Source: Pseudomonas sp. AB6
GTDB taxonomy: Bacteria > Pseudomonadota > Gammaproteobacteria > Pseudomonadales > Pseudomonadaceae
DNA: 64,000 bases
Direction: 5' to 3'
NCBI RefSeq assembly: GCF_034314105.1
Contig: NZ_JAVIWJ010000001.1
Location: 3,287,501-3,351,500, forward strand
Each line of letters opens with the position of its first letter. The first letter of the stretch is position 1. Below are positions 28,139-37,603 of this stretch, piece by piece. A program made the translations under genes and the position numbers. A model generated the notes under the pieces. The model was given only the letters and a program-made list of their open reading frames with translations. It was not told the DNA's origin and made no database searches.

Positions 28139-28198
28139 CAACTTGTTGGCGAGGCGTCGGGCCTGACAACCGGCATCAAACCTTTCGCCAACAAGTTG
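28139..28198. repeat. Intergenic inverted repeat CAACTTGTTGGCGA / TCGCCAACAAGTTG
   Basis: Two perfect 14-base arms (28139-28152 and 28185-28198) flank a 32-base centre. The core CGCCAACAAGTTGG recurs in other gaps of this window (28745, 60034), so it belongs to a dispersed intergenic repeat family. Confidence 0.8.
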
Positions 28199-28235
28199 GC
28201 TCATACAGAGGTCCAACAAAAAAGGAGAAATCGCC

Positions 28236-28733
28236 ATGAGCCGCGCTTTCGTCAACGAAGATAACGCTGCCGCCCAAGCCAACCAACCGGTGGAGCGGCG
28301 GGTCAGTGAACAACCCAACTACGTGACCGGCCTTGGCCTAGAGCAGCTTCAGGCGCGAGTTGTCGAATTGCAGGCGCAATACAGTGAGCAATCTTCTCGG
28401 GGAGATCATGCCGACAAACAACGTCAAGCCGATATCGAACGCGACCTGCGTTACTTCAATCAACGCCTGCAAAGCGCTCAGGTCGTTGTTCCCGCCCACT
28501 CGACCGACAAGGTGCAGATTGGTAGTTGGGTAACGTTCGCGGATGAAAACAACACCGAACAGCGGGTGCAACTGGTTGGCGAAGACCAAGCTGACGCTGG
28601 CAGTGGGTTGATCAATTGGGGCTCGCCATTGGGCCGCGCACTAGTCGGCACAGCAGCAGGCGACGAGGTGCTGTGGAAACGCCCGGCCGGGGATCAGTTA
28701 ATTGAGGTGGTGCGGATTGAGGCAGATATTTGA
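28236..28733 (+). CDS. GreA/GreB-like transcription elongation factor family protein
   Basis: A 165-aa protein with an N-terminal coiled coil (about residues 33-80: GLEQLQARVVELQAQYSEQ...) and a C-terminal FKBP-like Gre domain (IGSWVTFADENNTEQRVQLVGEDQADAG, then ISWGSPLGRAL-like INWGSPLGRALVG). It starts with AAAGGAG eight bases before the ATG. Compared with GreA/GreB the coiled-coil arms look shortened, so it may bind RNA polymerase in the secondary channel without the usual cleavage-stimulating tip. It is a single gene between repeat elements. Confidence 0.78.
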   Translation: MSRAFVNEDNAAAQANQPVERRVSEQPNYVTGLGLEQLQARVVELQAQYSEQSSRGDHADKQRQADIERDLRYFNQRLQSAQVVVPAHSTDKVQIGSWVTFADENNTEQRVQLVGEDQADAGSGLINWGSPLGRALVGTAAGDEVLWKRPAGDQLIEVVRIEADI

Positions 28734-28744
28734 AGGGCAAAAGC

Positions 28745-28776
28745 TCGCCAACACGTAGGCGCCTACGTGTTGGCGA
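28745..28776. repeat. Perfect 32-base palindrome between convergent genes
   Basis: TCGCCAACACGTAGGC followed immediately by its exact complement GCCTACGTGTTGGCGA, with no loop. It lies between the ends of the Gre-like gene and ettA and shares the CGCCAACA core with the repeat at 28139. It may act as a bidirectional transcript-end structure, although it lacks T tracts. Confidence 0.75.
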
Positions 28777-28787
28777 AGCAGTCTAAA

Positions 28788-30452
28788 TCAGGCCAGCTTC
28801 TTGTGACGTACTCTGTGCGGCTGGGACGCTGAATCACCCAGGCGCTTTTTGCGGTCGGCTTCGTACTCTGAGTAGTTACCTTCAAAGAAGATCGCTTGCG
28901 AGTCATCTTCGTAAGCGAGAATATGAGTCGCAACACGGTCCAGGAACCACCGATCGTGAGAGATCACAATGGCAGCGCCTGGGAAATCGAGCAGTGCTTC
29001 TTCAAGCGAACGCAAGGTTTCCACGTCAAGGTCGTTAGACGGTTCATCGAGCAACAATACGTTGGCGCCCTCTTTCAGGGTCAATGCCAAGTGCAGACGA
29101 CCGCGCTCTCCGCCGGACAAGTCTTTCACGAACTTCTGCTGATCGCCGCCCTTGAAGTTAAAGCGTCCTACGTAGGTACGTGACGGGATTTCATAGTTGC
29201 CGATGCGGATCTGATCGGAACCGTCAGAGACCATTTCCCACACGGTTTTCTTGCCGTCCAGATCGTCGCGGCTCTGATCCACGCACGCCAACTGCACGGT
29301 ATCGCCAACCTCGATGGTGCCCGAGTCCGGGACTTCCTTGCCCATCAACATGCGAAACAAGGTTGATTTACCCGCGCCGTTGCCGCCGATCACGCCGACA
29401 ATGGCGCCTTTGGGCATTGCAAAGGATAAGTTGTCGATCAACACTCGATCGCCGTAGCCCTTGCTGACGTTTTTGAACTCGATGACCTTGTCGCCCAGGC
29501 GTGGGCCAGCCGGGATATAAATCTCGTTGGTCTCGCTGCGCTTCTGGAATTCCTGAGACTGCATTTCTTCGAAGCGCTGCAGGCGCGCCTTGGATTTCGA
29601 CTGACGAGCCTTGGCACCTTTGCGGACCCATTCCAGCTCGTCTTTCATAGCCTTTTCATGGGCGGACTGCTGCTTGGATTCCTGCGCCAAACGGTCCGAC
29701 TTGGCTTCAAGCCAACCCGAATAATTGCCCTCGTAAGGAATGCCCGCGCCGCGGTCGAGCTCTAGAATCCAGCCAGCCACGTTGTCGAGGAAATACCGGT
29801 CGTGCGTGATCGCAACCACGGTGCCTGGGAAATCGTGCAGAAAGTGCTCCAACCACGCCACGGAGTCTGCGTCCAAGTGGTTGGTTGGTTCGTCGAGCAA
29901 TAACATGTCCGGGGCAGACAGCAGCAAACGGCAAAGCGCCACGCGGCGCTTCTCACCCCCGGACAGGAACTCGATTTTCGCGTCCCAAGCCGGCAGGCGC
30001 AGCGCATCGGCAGCGACTTCTAACTGGCGCTCAAGGTTGTGACCATCGCTGGCCTGCAAAATGGCTTCAAGCTTGGCCTGTTCTGCCGCCAGCTTGTCGA
30101 AATCGGCATCAGGGTCGGCGTATTCGGCGTAAACCTCATCCAGACGCGACTGCGCGTTTTTGATCACGCTGACGGCCTCTTCGACCACTTCACGCACTGT
30201 TTTGGTCGGGTCCAGCTGAGGCTCTTGCGGCAAATAACCGATATTGAGCTCAGGCATTGGACGCGCTTCACCGTCGAACTCAGTGTCGACGCCGGCCATG
30301 ATTTTCAACAGCGTGGACTTACCCGATCCGTTTAAACCCAGCACGCCAATTTTGGCGCCGGGGAAAAATGACAGGGAGATATTTTTTAGAATTTCCCGCT
30401 TCGGCGGCACAACTTTGCTCAGCCGATGCATGGTGAAAACGTATTGAGCCAT
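28788..30452 (-). CDS. ettA: Energy-dependent translational throttle protein EttA (ABC-F)
   Basis: A 554-aa soluble ABC-F ATPase that binds the ribosomal E site and gates elongation in response to ATP/ADP. There are two nucleotide-binding domains: Walker A GLNGSGKST and GGNGAGKST, signatures LSGGEKRR and LSGGERGR, Walker B LLLDEPTNHLD and LLLDEPSNDLD. The linker between them carries the charged P-site tRNA-interaction region (KARQSKSKARLQRFEEM). ATG 30452 (MAQYVFTMHRLSKVV) gives the normal length; the in-frame start at 30512 is rejected. The C-terminal end HRVRHKKLA is typical. Confidence 0.97.
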   Translation of the reverse strand: MAQYVFTMHRLSKVVPPKREILKNISLSFFPGAKIGVLGLNGSGKSTLLKIMAGVDTEFDGEARPMPELNIGYLPQEPQLDPTKTVREVVEEAVSVIKNAQSRLDEVYAEYADPDADFDKLAAEQAKLEAILQASDGHNLERQLEVAADALRLPAWDAKIEFLSGGEKRRVALCRLLLSAPDMLLLDEPTNHLDADSVAWLEHFLHDFPGTVVAITHDRYFLDNVAGWILELDRGAGIPYEGNYSGWLEAKSDRLAQESKQQSAHEKAMKDELEWVRKGAKARQSKSKARLQRFEEMQSQEFQKRSETNEIYIPAGPRLGDKVIEFKNVSKGYGDRVLIDNLSFAMPKGAIVGVIGGNGAGKSTLFRMLMGKEVPDSGTIEVGDTVQLACVDQSRDDLDGKKTVWEMVSDGSDQIRIGNYEIPSRTYVGRFNFKGGDQQKFVKDLSGGERGRLHLALTLKEGANVLLLDEPSNDLDVETLRSLEEALLDFPGAAIVISHDRWFLDRVATHILAYEDDSQAIFFEGNYSEYEADRKKRLGDSASQPHRVRHKKLA

Positions 30453-30837
30453 GGAAAGAAAACCCGATGTGTGACGATGAATAGAGTGCGAGCTTAGCGC
30501 GAGCCTGGACAAAAGCGATTGAAGTTTATTTATCTAAGGCAGTTGCCGCCAGACACAATGCAGCCCTGAACGAAACAGATCCCCAAACGAGGCCGATTGC
30601 CGACCTGATTACTAGTGGATCTGGATCAGTATTTGCTAACAGCGGACTCGCTATTGTAGGAACTAGGCTATACACCACGTCAGGCAAAGTTACGCGAATG
30701 CGTACGACAGGGCAAACAACCCGGCCTAATGAGACTGGCACTTAGCCACGCTTCAGAGCATGCTATGCGCCCTTCGGGCGTGCAGCTTATAGTGCATTTC
30801 GCATTCGCTGCTTCAGGCCAGTCGTCAGGATTAACGT
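30453..30837. other. Divergent intergenic region between ettA and morA (385 bases)
   Basis: No gene is convincing. It must hold the promoters of both genes. A small hairpin, GCGCCC-TTC-GGGCGT, lies around 30768-30781 in the probable morA leader, and AGGA (30827-30830) precedes the TTG start of morA. I did not find a clear promoter consensus for either direction. Confidence 0.5.
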
Positions 30838-33800
30838 TTGTCCACACCAATAACCACTTCGTCAATGCGCCCTCCTCTCGGCGCGCCCACGGCACCCTTG
30901 CGCGGCTCACTCAAAGGTGCCCTTGCAGGCTTGTCGCTACTGATGCTCCTGTTGCTGTTTTGGCAATTGCTGGACCAATTTCAGCAAAATCAAGACCACC
31001 AGCGACAGCGCAGCCTGGACTACAGTGCTTTATTGGCTGACCGTTTGAGTTTGAACATGGCGCTCACTGCGCAAGTCGCGCTGAACATTCTGGATAACCA
31101 GCCACCTCAAACACCGCGCGCCAAACAACAAACGCAACTGCTCGACGATCTGCATTCGACCTTGCCCTCTATGCACAGCGCAGTGTGGCTAAGTGCCGCC
31201 GGAGAGGTAATAAAGGACAGCCGAACCAACGCGTCGTCAGATGATGCTATGTTTCTTGCACAACTGAGCCAGCGTATTAAAGAACAACCTTATTATTTTT
31301 CGTCCGCAGCCGACGGCTCTCAGGTTTATCTACTAGTACGCCAGCCGGGTGACATGGGCTATTGGGCGCTGCGCCTTTCACCGGATATTTTATCTACCCT
31401 GACCCAACAAGCGGCTCAAGACTTTCAGCCTAAGTGGCGGCTGGAAACAATCTCGACACACCAGGTCGTCTATCGCGACGAAGCGAGCATGGCCGCCGCG
31501 GCCAGCGGCCAGCCTGACGTCGACAACCAAATCGGTGTTCAGACCGTTTTGGTGTCGCCGCTGACCTATAGTGATTGGGCGTTACGCGGTCTATTCGACG
31601 CCGACAGCGCACGCAGAGCCTTGATCCTTCCCTTGATAATCAAATGCCTGATCGGATTGTTGTGCTCATTGATACCGTTATTTGCACTGGTCAGCTTGCG
31701 CCGCCGACAACGCCAGCTATACGAAAATCAACGCCGCTATCACGACATATTCGACGGTGCGGATGTCGCGCTGTGTGTGCTTAATTTATCCGGCCTTATG
31801 GTCCAGATTGAACAGTTGCAATTGAAAAGCGCTGACGACTTGGACCGTTTGTTAACCAACGACCCACAGCGACGCCTTGGGTTGCTGCAACAACTGCTGA
31901 TCACTGAAGTCAATGAAGTGGCATTGGACCTGTTGAACGTGGAGTCCAGTTCACAGGTGTGGGGGCAACTGTTCAAAGATGAAACCGACAGCCTGCCGGG
32001 TATTGGCCTGCAATTGATTCGCGCAGTACTCAGCAAGCAGAGCAGGTTGGAATTGGAGATCTGCGTCACCCATCCCCAGGGGCACGATCAGCATCTATGG
32101 TTGACAATGCGTCTACCGGCGGAACCGGCCGACTATCTATCGGTAATCATCAGCATTAGCGACATAAGTAGCCGCAAACGTACCGAGTTGTCGCTGATCG
32201 AACGCGAGCGATTTTGGTCGGACGTCGTGCGCACGGTTCCAGATCATTTGTACGTGCAAGAGCGGCCGAGCCAGCGAATGATTTACAGCAACCATCATTT
32301 GGGGCAAACGCTGGGGTACAGCAAGGCCGATCTGCAACAAATGGGCGAGTATTTCTGGGAAATCCTGCTACATCCGGACGACGCAACGTATTACCACAAC
32401 GTGCGCACCCAGCAGCGGCAAATCGGAAATGTTGAACTATTGCACTGCCAATTGCGCTTTCGTGACGTCAACAACCAATGGCGCCGCTTTGATGTACGTG
32501 AGCAAGCGCTCGCGTGGGACAAGGACAATAACGTAACGCGGATCATTGGCGTAGCCAAAGACATCACCGAGCAACTCGAAGCCAGTGAGTCCTTACGCGA
32601 CAGCGAACAACGCTATCGTATGCTCGCCGAAAGCATCAGTGACGTGATTTTTTCCACGGACAGTGCTTTGAATCCCAACTATGTCAGCCCGTCAGTGCAG
32701 ACAGTATTGGGTTACAGCGCCGAATGGATTCTCGGTAACGGCTGGCAGTCGATCATTGCTAATCCCAAGCAACTGACCGGCATATACTCGTTGCTTGAAC
32801 AACTGGCCAAATCCCTTGGCAACCCTCAAGAACTCGAGGCCTTGCGCACAGACCTGCCAACTCAGCTATTTCTCTTTGATTGTCTGCGCGGCGATGGACG
32901 CAAGGTTCCCATCGAGCTGCGCTTGGTGCTGGTATGGGGTGAGCATGGTCTGTTCGAAGGTATTCTTGGGGTAGGCCGAGATATCAGCCAACAACGCCGT
33001 GCGGAAAAAGACCTGCGCATGGCGGCTACTGTATTTGAACACTCTACATCGGCCATCCTGATCACCGACCCTGCCGGCTATATCGTACAGGCCAATGACG
33101 CTTTTAGTCGGGTCAGCGGCTACGCCGTGGCGCAGGTGCTTGATCAATTGCCTACCATGCTGACCGTCGATAACCAGCAGGAGGCGCACCTGCGCTACAT
33201 CCTCAAGCAACTGCATCAACGCGGCAGTTGGGAAGGTGAAGTTTGGCTCAAGCGCCGCAGTGGCGAGCATTATCCGGCATGGGTCGGTATCACCGCTGTG
33301 TTCGACGATGAAGGCGATCTGGCCAGCTATGTTTGCTTCTTCAGCGACATCAGCGAGCGCAAAGCCAGCGAGCAGCGCATTCATCGTCTGGCCTATTACG
33401 ACGCGCTGACTCATCTGCCCAATCGAACGCTGTTTCAGGACCGCTTGCACACCGCCCTGCAACAGGCCGAGCGTCAGCAAGCGTGGGTTGTATTGATGTT
33501 TCTCGACCTTGACCGGTTTAAGCCAATCAATGACTCGTTGGGTCATGCTGCTGGCGACCGCATGCTTAAAGAGATGGCAACGCGCCTGCTGGCCTGCGTA
33601 GCGGACGATGATACCGTGGCTCGTATGGGCGGCGATGAATTCACTTTACTGTTGCAACAAGGCGCTACCCGGCAGATAGCTCTGAATCGAGCGATTCATG
33701 TCGCAGAGCAAATTCTTGGCAGCTTGGTGAGGCCCTTTGTACTGGAAGGCCGCGAGTTTTTCGTCACCGCCAGTATCGGGATCGCCCTCAGTCCACAGGA

Positions 33801-34701
33801 CGGCAATGAATTGAGTCAGCTGATGAAAAACGCTGACACTGCGATGTACCACGCCAAAGAACGGGGCAAAAACAACTTCCAGTTCTACCAGGCGGACATG
33901 AACGCCAGTGCCCTTGAGCGTCTGGAACTTGAAAGCGACCTGCGACATGCCCTCGAACAGCAAGAGTTCACGCTTTATTACCAGCCTCAGTTCAGTGGCG
34001 ACGGCAAGCACCTGACCGGTGCTGAAGCGCTGCTGCGTTGGCGCCACCCACGCCGTGGGCTGGTGTCGCCGAATGAATTCATTCCGGTGCTTGAAGAGTT
34101 GGGGTTGGTGGTGGAAGTGGGCGATTGGGTGCTGACCGAAGCCTGCCGTCAGCTCAAAGAATGGCATCAAGCTAACGTTCGGGTACCCAAGGTGTCGGTC
34201 AACATTTCCGCCCGGCAATTCGGCGACGGCCAGTTGGGCACCCGCATTGCGGCAATCCTCACCGACAGCGGCCTGTCGCCTGCTTGCCTGGAACTGGAGC
34301 TGACGGAAAGTATCCTCATGCGCGAAGTCAACGAGGCCATGATTATCCTTGATGGCCTGAAGCAACTGGGCCTGAGCATCGCGATCGATGACTTCGGCAC
34401 CGGTTACTCATCGCTGAACTACCTCAAGCAGTTCCCCATCGACGTGCTGAAAATCGATCGTTCCTTCGTGGATGGTTTACCTTCGGGCCAGCAGGACGCG
34501 CAAATTGCCCGCGCAATCATTGCCATGGCCCACAGCCTGAACCTGGCGGTGATCGCCGAGGGTGTAGAAACCCACGAGCAGCTCGAGTTCTTGCGCGAGC
34601 ATGGGTGTGACGAAGTTCAGGGCTACCTGTTCGGGCGCCCAATGCCACCAGCCCGCTTCGAAGCGCAATTCAGCAACGATGCGTTGTTTATGTTGGATTG
34701 A
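30838..34701 (+). CDS. morA: Membrane-bound PAS-GGDEF-EAL c-di-GMP regulator MorA
   Basis: A 1287-aa sensor. A membrane helix (about residues 29-47) and a second one near 262-285 bracket a periplasmic sensor region, followed by several PAS/PAC segments (e.g. [40 protein letters not shown]). The diguanylate cyclase has an intact GGDEF (931-935) but no RxxD inhibitory site upstream (ADDD instead). The phosphodiesterase domain has EALLRW (1063-), the ESILM and [11 protein letters not shown] blocks and the late AEGVET motif, so both activities are possible. Domain order, size and location beside glyA match MorA, which controls motility and biofilm. TTG 30838 is preferred over ATG 30865 because AGGA is correctly spaced. 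Confidence 0.92.
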   Translation: MSTPITTSSMRPPLGAPTAPLRGSLKGALAGLSLLMLLLLFWQLLDQFQQNQDHQRQRSLDYSALLADRLSLNMALTAQVALNILDNQPPQTPRAKQQTQLLDDLHSTLPSMHSAVWLSAAGEVIKDSRTNASSDDAMFLAQLSQRIKEQPYYFSSAADGSQVYLLVRQPGDMGYWALRLSPDILSTLTQQAAQDFQPKWRLETISTHQVVYRDEASMAAAASGQPDVDNQIGVQTVLVSPLTYSDWALRGLFDADSARRALILPLIIKCLIGLLCSLIPLFALVSLRRRQRQLYENQRRYHDIFDGADVALCVLNLSGLMVQIEQLQLKSADDLDRLLTNDPQRRLGLLQQLLITEVNEVALDLLNVESSSQVWGQLFKDETDSLPGIGLQLIRAVLSKQSRLELEICVTHPQGHDQHLWLTMRLPAEPADYLSVIISISDISSRKRTELSLIERERFWSDVVRTVPDHLYVQERPSQRMIYSNHHLGQTLGYSKADLQQMGEYFWEILLHPDDATYYHNVRTQQRQIGNVELLHCQLRFRDVNNQWRRFDVREQALAWDKDNNVTRIIGVAKDITEQLEASESLRDSEQRYRMLAESISDVIFSTDSALNPNYVSPSVQTVLGYSAEWILGNGWQSIIANPKQLTGIYSLLEQLAKSLGNPQELEALRTDLPTQLFLFDCLRGDGRKVPIELRLVLVWGEHGLFEGILGVGRDISQQRRAEKDLRMAATVFEHSTSAILITDPAGYIVQANDAFSRVSGYAVAQVLDQLPTMLTVDNQQEAHLRYILKQLHQRGSWEGEVWLKRRSGEHYPAWVGITAVFDDEGDLASYVCFFSDISERKASEQRIHRLAYYDALTHLPNRTLFQDRLHTALQQAERQQAWVVLMFLDLDRFKPINDSLGHAAGDRMLKEMATRLLACVADDDTVARMGGDEFTLLLQQGATRQIALNRAIHVAEQILGSLVRPFVLEGREFFVTASIGIALSPQDGNELSQLMKNADTAMYHAKERGKNNFQFYQADMNASALERLELESDLRHALEQQEFTLYYQPQFSGDGKHLTGAEALLRWRHPRRGLVSPNEFIPVLEELGLVVEVGDWVLTEACRQLKEWHQANVRVPKVSVNISARQFGDGQLGTRIAAILTDSGLSPACLELELTESILMREVNEAMIILDGLKQLGLSIAIDDFGTGYSSLNYLKQFPIDVLKIDRSFVDGLPSGQQDAQIARAIIAMAHSLNLAVIAEGVETHEQLEFLREHGCDEVQGYLFGRPMPPARFEAQFSNDALFMLD

Positions 34702-34726
34702 ACCAGTTGCAAGCGGTATTCGTGAA

Positions 34727-34757
34727 GCTTGTGGCTTGTGGCTTGTGGCTTGTGGCT
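34727..34757 (+). repeat. Short tandem repeat, four units of GCTTGTG
   Basis: Four consecutive exact 7-base units (34727-34754), followed by a partial unit, in the gap between the morA stop and the glyA promoter. A variable-number repeat of this kind could differ between strains. Confidence 0.85.
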
Positions 34758-34867
34758 CGAACTCCAAGCCCCGTTCATCTTCCACATGATTCCCTTTCAT
34801 ATGCCAGATAAAACCCTATGGGTTAGAATGCGGCCTCTTTTCTACTGCCCGATCCATGAGGACCGCC

Positions 34868-36121
34868 ATGTTCAGCCGTGATTTGACTCTCGCCAAGTAC
34901 GACTCCGATCTCTTCGCCGCAATGGAGCAAGAAGCTCAGCGCCAGGAAGAGCACATCGAGCTGATCGCCTCGGAAAATTACACCAGCCCTGCGGTGATGG
35001 AAGCCCAAGGTTCAGTACTGACCAACAAGTACGCCGAAGGCTATCCAGGCAAGCGCTACTATGGCGGTTGTGAGTTCGTCGATGTGGTTGAACAACTCGC
35101 TATCGACCGCGCCAAAGAGCTGTTCGGCGCCGATTACGCCAACGTTCAGCCCCACGCAGGATCACAGGCAAACAGCGCGGTTTACTTGGCATTATTGCAA
35201 GCCGGCGACACCATCTTGGGCATGAGCCTGGCCCATGGCGGTCACCTGACCCACGGCGCCAGCGTCAGCTCGTCGGGCAAGCTGTATAACGCGGTTCAGT
35301 ACGGCATCGACGGCAATGGCCTGATTGATTACGACGAAGTCGAGCGCCTGGCCGTTGAGCACAAGCCAAAAATGATCGTAGCGGGCTTCTCTGCTTACTC
35401 GCAGATTCTGGATTTCCCACGCTTCCGAGAAATTGCCGACAAAGTGGGCGCGTACCTGTTCGTCGACATGGCTCACGTAGCCGGTCTGGTGGCCGCGGGC
35501 GTTTACCCGAATCCGGTTCCTTACGCTGATGTGGTGACTACCACTACCCACAAGACCCTGCGCGGTCCACGTGGCGGCCTGATTCTGGCTAAAGCCAACG
35601 CCGACATCGAGAAAAAGCTGAACTCAGCCGTATTCCCAGGTGCCCAGGGCGGTCCACTGGAACACGTGATCGCGGCCAAAGCAGTCTGCTTCAAAGAAGC
35701 CCTGCAGCCTGAGTTCAAGACTTACCAACAACAAGTGGTGAAGAACGCCAAGGCCATGGCTGGCGTGTTTATTGAGCGCGGCTTCGACGTGGTGTCCGGT
35801 GGTACCGAAAACCACTTGTTCCTGCTGTCCCTGATCAAGCAGGACATCTCCGGCAAAGACGCCGACGCCGCATTGGGTCGCGCCTTCATCACCGTCAACA
35901 AGAACTCGGTGCCGAATGACCCACGCTCCCCGTTCGTCACCTCCGGCCTGCGCTTCGGCACTCCAGCGGTGACCACTCGTGGCTTCAAGCAAGCAGAGTG
36001 CATCGAACTGGCTGGATGGATCTGCGACATCCTGGCAGACCTGAACAATGAAGCTGTGATTGAAGCAGTACGCGAAAAAGTGAAAACCATCTGCGCGAAG
36101 CTGCCGGTGTACGGCGCTTAA
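34868..36121 (+). CDS. glyA: Serine hydroxymethyltransferase
   Basis: A 417-aa PLP enzyme interconverting serine and glycine with tetrahydrofolate. The PLP lysine is K229 in [14 protein letters not shown]. Other motifs are [32 protein letters not shown] and [14 protein letters not shown] 34868 has GAGGA just upstream; the ATG at 34856 is in frame but less well placed. A TAGAAT -10 box at 34824-34829 is a probable promoter element. P. aeruginosa also carries a glyA next to morA. A terminator follows. Confidence 0.97.
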   Translation: MFSRDLTLAKYDSDLFAAMEQEAQRQEEHIELIASENYTSPAVMEAQGSVLTNKYAEGYPGKRYYGGCEFVDVVEQLAIDRAKELFGADYANVQPHAGSQANSAVYLALLQAGDTILGMSLAHGGHLTHGASVSSSGKLYNAVQYGIDGNGLIDYDEVERLAVEHKPKMIVAGFSAYSQILDFPRFREIADKVGAYLFVDMAHVAGLVAAGVYPNPVPYADVVTTTTHKTLRGPRGGLILAKANADIEKKLNSAVFPGAQGGPLEHVIAAKAVCFKEALQPEFKTYQQQVVKNAKAMAGVFIERGFDVVSGGTENHLFLLSLIKQDISGKDADAALGRAFITVNKNSVPNDPRSPFVTSGLRFGTPAVTTRGFKQAECIELAGWICDILADLNNEAVIEAVREKVKTICAKLPVYGA

Positions 36122-36143
36122 TACACCCGTTACTCGCTGCATG

Positions 36144-36174
36144 AAAAAGCCCGGTTCCTAAGCCCGGCTTTTTT
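36144..36174 (+). terminator. Rho-independent terminator of glyA
   Basis: Stem AAAAAGCC (36144-36151) and GGCTTTTT (36166-36173), with inner G-C pairs and a T run. It lies 22 bases after the glyA stop. Confidence 0.85.
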
Positions 36175-36353
36175 ATGCTTGGTGTCCCAGCAACCTCCCA
36201 GCGAGAGATTCCGCGCTGTCGCGCAGAAATATCGGCCAACTGTTGGAGCTGCCGAAGGCTGCGAAGAAGTCAGCAATGGTGTTGCTGACGTAAAACACCC
36301 TAAAGCAGATGGGCATTCAACTTTGGGGGGTCGGATCATAAGCATCAATCCTC

Positions 36354-37331
36354 TTAACTCCCGAGCTTGGCAAACCCGTCCCGAATCTTCGCTTCCGGCA
36401 AGTCATCAGCAATAAACACGATGACGCTTTCGCGCTTTTCGTCTTGCGCCCATTCAGTGTCCCAATCAAAGCCGTACAACTTCAGTACGCCTTGGAACAC
36501 CATGCGCCGGGGTTCGTTGGCGATATTGAGTACGCCTTTGTAGCGCAGCAATTGATTGCCGTGTTCTTCCAGCAACGCGTTCATGAACTCGCTGAGTTTC
36601 TCGATATCCAGTGGGGCGTCGCTGCGCAGGACGAGGCTGGTGATGCGATCTATTGAGTTGCCCGCTGGTATCACCGGGCGCAGGTTAATACCGCCGCCAA
36701 GGTCAGCGTTGAGGTTGAAACCGCGCACGTCCAGCAATTCGGCGAGGTCGATGTTGCCGTGTTCGACGATACGAATCGGTGCGCGACGGTTGATGCGAGT
36801 CAAGCGCTGGGTCAAGGCGTCGAATGCCGCATCGTCCACCAAATCACGCTTGCTCACCAACAACCGATCCGCAAACCCGATTTGCGCCTGGGCGATGGTC
36901 TGAGTCAGGTGCTGCTCGGCATGGGCTGCGTCCACCAAGGTGATAATGCCGTCAAGGATGTAACGCTCGCGCAATTCTTCGTCAATGAAGAAGGTTTGCG
37001 CCACAGGCGCCGGATCGGCGAGCCCAGTGCATTCGATGACCAAGCGGTCGAAGGCAATTTCGCCGTTGTCGAGCCGCTCAAGCAGCAGGAACAGCGCTTT
37101 GGTCAAATCGGTGTGAATGGTGCAGCACACGCAGCCGTTGGACAGGGTCATGACTTGTACGGGCTCGGTGCCGAGCAATTGGGTGTCGATCCCGGCATCG
37201 CTGAATTCATTTTCGATGACTGCGATTTTCAGACCGTGTTCAGCCTTGAGCAGATGACGCAGCAATGTCGTCTTGCCCGCTCCGAGAAAGCCACTCAGAA
37301 CGGTTACCGGAATAGGGGTTGTAACGGTCAT
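36354..37331 (-). CDS. yjiA: CobW/P47K-type GTPase YjiA
   Basis: A 325-aa G3E-family metal-linked GTPase. Walker A is GFLGAGKTTLL; the family metal-binding CxCC motif appears as NGCVCCTIHTDL. Further motifs are ECTGLADPAPV (switch) and a SKRDL guanine-specificity site. The C-terminal CobW domain is intact. It follows the cstA-yjiX pair on the same strand, the E. coli yjiY-yjiX-yjiA order. A terminator lies between yjiX and yjiA, so it may be transcribed partly on its own. Its metal and client are not known. Confidence 0.92.
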   Translation of the reverse strand: MTVTTPIPVTVLSGFLGAGKTTLLRHLLKAEHGLKIAVIENEFSDAGIDTQLLGTEPVQVMTLSNGCVCCTIHTDLTKALFLLLERLDNGEIAFDRLVIECTGLADPAPVAQTFFIDEELRERYILDGIITLVDAAHAEQHLTQTIAQAQIGFADRLLVSKRDLVDDAAFDALTQRLTRINRRAPIRIVEHGNIDLAELLDVRGFNLNADLGGGINLRPVIPAGNSIDRITSLVLRSDAPLDIEKLSEFMNALLEEHGNQLLRYKGVLNIANEPRRMVFQGVLKLYGFDWDTEWAQDEKRESVIVFIADDLPEAKIRDGFAKLGS

Positions 37332-37347
37332 CGGTACTCCTACACAT

Positions 37348-37375
37348 AAAAACGCGCCACGACTGGCGTGGCGCG
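37348..37375 (-). terminator. Rho-independent terminator after yjiX
   Basis: Inverted repeat CGCGCCACG (37353-37361) and CGTGGCGCG (37367-37375), loop of 5. On the minus strand it is followed by TTTTTA. It lies between the yjiX stop and the yjiA start. Confidence 0.88.
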
Positions 37376-37405
37376 CTGAATCAAACCCTACTGCGAATCA
37401 AGGCC

Positions 37406-37603
37406 TCAACAGCACTTGGGTCCGCCCTTCCCGCCGTAACGGGCTTCCTGACGCTCCCGAAAGAACGCCTCGTAGGTCATCATCGGTTTGTCTGGGTGCG
37501 TCAGTTGCATGTGCGCGACGTAGTTGTCGTAGTCGGGCATGCCTACCATCAGGCGTGCGGCCTGACCGAGGTATTTTCCCAGTCGGCTCAAGTCATTAAA
37601 CAT
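37406..37603 (-). CDS. yjiX: YbdD/YjiX family small protein (DUF466)
   Basis: A 65-aa protein, [29 protein letters not shown]..., the standard companion of CstA/BtsT transporters. The family pattern [11 protein letters not shown], then HP, and the C-terminal [11 protein letters not shown] are seen. GGAGGT lies upstream of ATG 37603, which overlaps the last codons of cstA by eight bases, so translation is coupled. Its role is unknown, but it is thought to assist the transporter. Confidence 0.92.
   Translation of the reverse strand: MFNDLSRLGKYLGQAARLMVGMPDYDNYVAHMQLTHPDKPMMTYEAFFRERQEARYGGKGGPKCC

Noticed and set aside
33646..34365. Minus-strand frame of 239 codons opposite the morA GGDEF/EAL region
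   Set aside because: Antisense to highly conserved domains, no independent support.
34727..34757. Possible CRISPR-like repeats
   Set aside because: Units are 7 bases and contiguous without spacers, so it is a simple tandem repeat.
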